A stretch of 5,714 nucleotides of DNA from an uncultured Prevotellaceae bacterium (GTDB taxonomy: Bacteria; Bacteroidota; Bacteroidia; Bacteroidales; Muribaculaceae), in the NCBI GenBank assembly GCA_945983195.1, contig CAMFSS010000158.1:1-5714 (forward strand), given 5' to 3'. Within the stretch, counting starts at the first letter, position 1. Every line of letters begins with the position of its first letter. The position numbers and the translations under genes are program-made. Shown here piece after piece: positions 5,493-5,714 of the stretch. The notes beneath the pieces were generated by a model. The model was not told the DNA's origin and did no database searches. It saw only the letters and a program-made list of their open reading frames with translations.

Positions 5493-5714
5493 ATGAAGAA
5501 GGAAGAAATAAAGGAATTAAGCGACAAGGAGCTTAAGGAGAGACTGGAAGTAGCTGAGAAGGAGTACCTCCAGACCAAGATCAATCATTCGATTACTCCG
5601 CTTGATAATCCGTCGAAGATTACAAAAGACCGTCGTATGATTGCGAGAATGAAGACTGAGCTTCGCGCTCGTGAGCTGAAACTTAAGAACACCCCGCGTT
5701 TATTTGAACAATGG
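5493..5714 (+). CDS. rpmC: Large ribosomal subunit protein uL29 (3' end outside window)
   Basis: L29 is a small helical-hairpin protein beside L23 at the tunnel exit. The frame gives 74 codons with no stop before the window ends. The N-terminus MKKEEIKELSDKELKERL, the middle KINHSITPLDNPSKI, and RRMIARMKTELRARE (about residues 48-61) match the family, and the NHSI-PL-NP part is typical of Bacteroidales. Family members usually end at about 63-68 residues, so the part after ELKLK (NTPRLFEQW) is an extension that continues past the window. Two in-frame ATG codons at 5463 and 5466 lie inside the end of rplP and would add ten residues. I prefer 5493 because the family starts at MKxxEIKEL. rpsQ is expected next. 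Confidence 0.93.
   Translation, partial: MKKEEIKELSDKELKERLEVAEKEYLQTKINHSITPLDNPSKITKDRRMIARMKTELRARELKLKNTPRLFEQW

Noticed and set aside
5057..5584. A 175-codon open frame on the minus strand across rplP and the start of rpmC
   Set aside because: It is opposite two well-supported genes, its translation is low-complexity and Ser/Cys-rich, and no promoter or family resemblance supports it.
1..5714. Search for a hidden accessory system (mobile element, toxin-antitoxin pair, CRISPR, defence genes, riboswitch, RNA gene)
   Set aside because: Ribosomal protein genes fill the window with gaps of at most 72 bases. No terminal repeats, repeat arrays, tRNA-like folds or unexplained long frames are present.

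Overview
This window is a conserved translation gene cluster: the 3' end of the elongation factor G gene followed by the first ten genes of the S10 ribosomal protein operon. All genes are on the plus strand: fusA (3' part), rpsJ, rplC, rplD, rplW, rplB, rpsS, rplV, rpsC, rplP and rpmC (open at the right edge). I see no mobile element, CRISPR array, RNA gene, defence system or foreign insertion. I found no undescribed system.

The organism is most likely a member of the Bacteroidota, order Bacteroidales. Three things point there. The proteins carry lineage-type sequences, such as L3 with GSIGACSYPAKVFKG, L4 with RQKGGGGARRG, L2 with NPVDHPMGGGEG, and an L22 with a long N-terminal extension. fusA is joined directly to rpsJ with no tuf gene between them. 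Gene starts are preceded by A-rich leaders rather than Shine-Dalgarno (SD) sequences, with one exception. The family within the order (for example Bacteroidaceae, Prevotellaceae or Muribaculaceae) cannot be settled from this sequence.

Layout: fusA ends at 753. After a 26-base gap rpsJ begins, then a 72-base A-rich gap leads to rplC. rplC and rplD overlap by one base. A 21-base gap before rplW holds the only strong SD sequence at a start site and a possible five-codon minicistron. rplB, rpsS, rplV, rpsC, rplP and rpmC follow with gaps of 7 to 48 bases. All ten genes with a visible end stop with TAA. No terminator-like hairpin is visible, so the whole stretch is probably one transcript that starts upstream of the window.

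The products act together. EF-G drives translocation. S10, S19 and S3 build the 30S head. L3, L4, L2, L22, L23, L16 and L29 build the 50S subunit around the peptidyl transferase centre, the exit tunnel and the tunnel mouth. The points most worth checking are the rplD-rplW junction, the sharp GC drop in the second half of rplD, the lack of room for an E. coli-type S10 leader, and the rpmC frame that stays open past its expected end.
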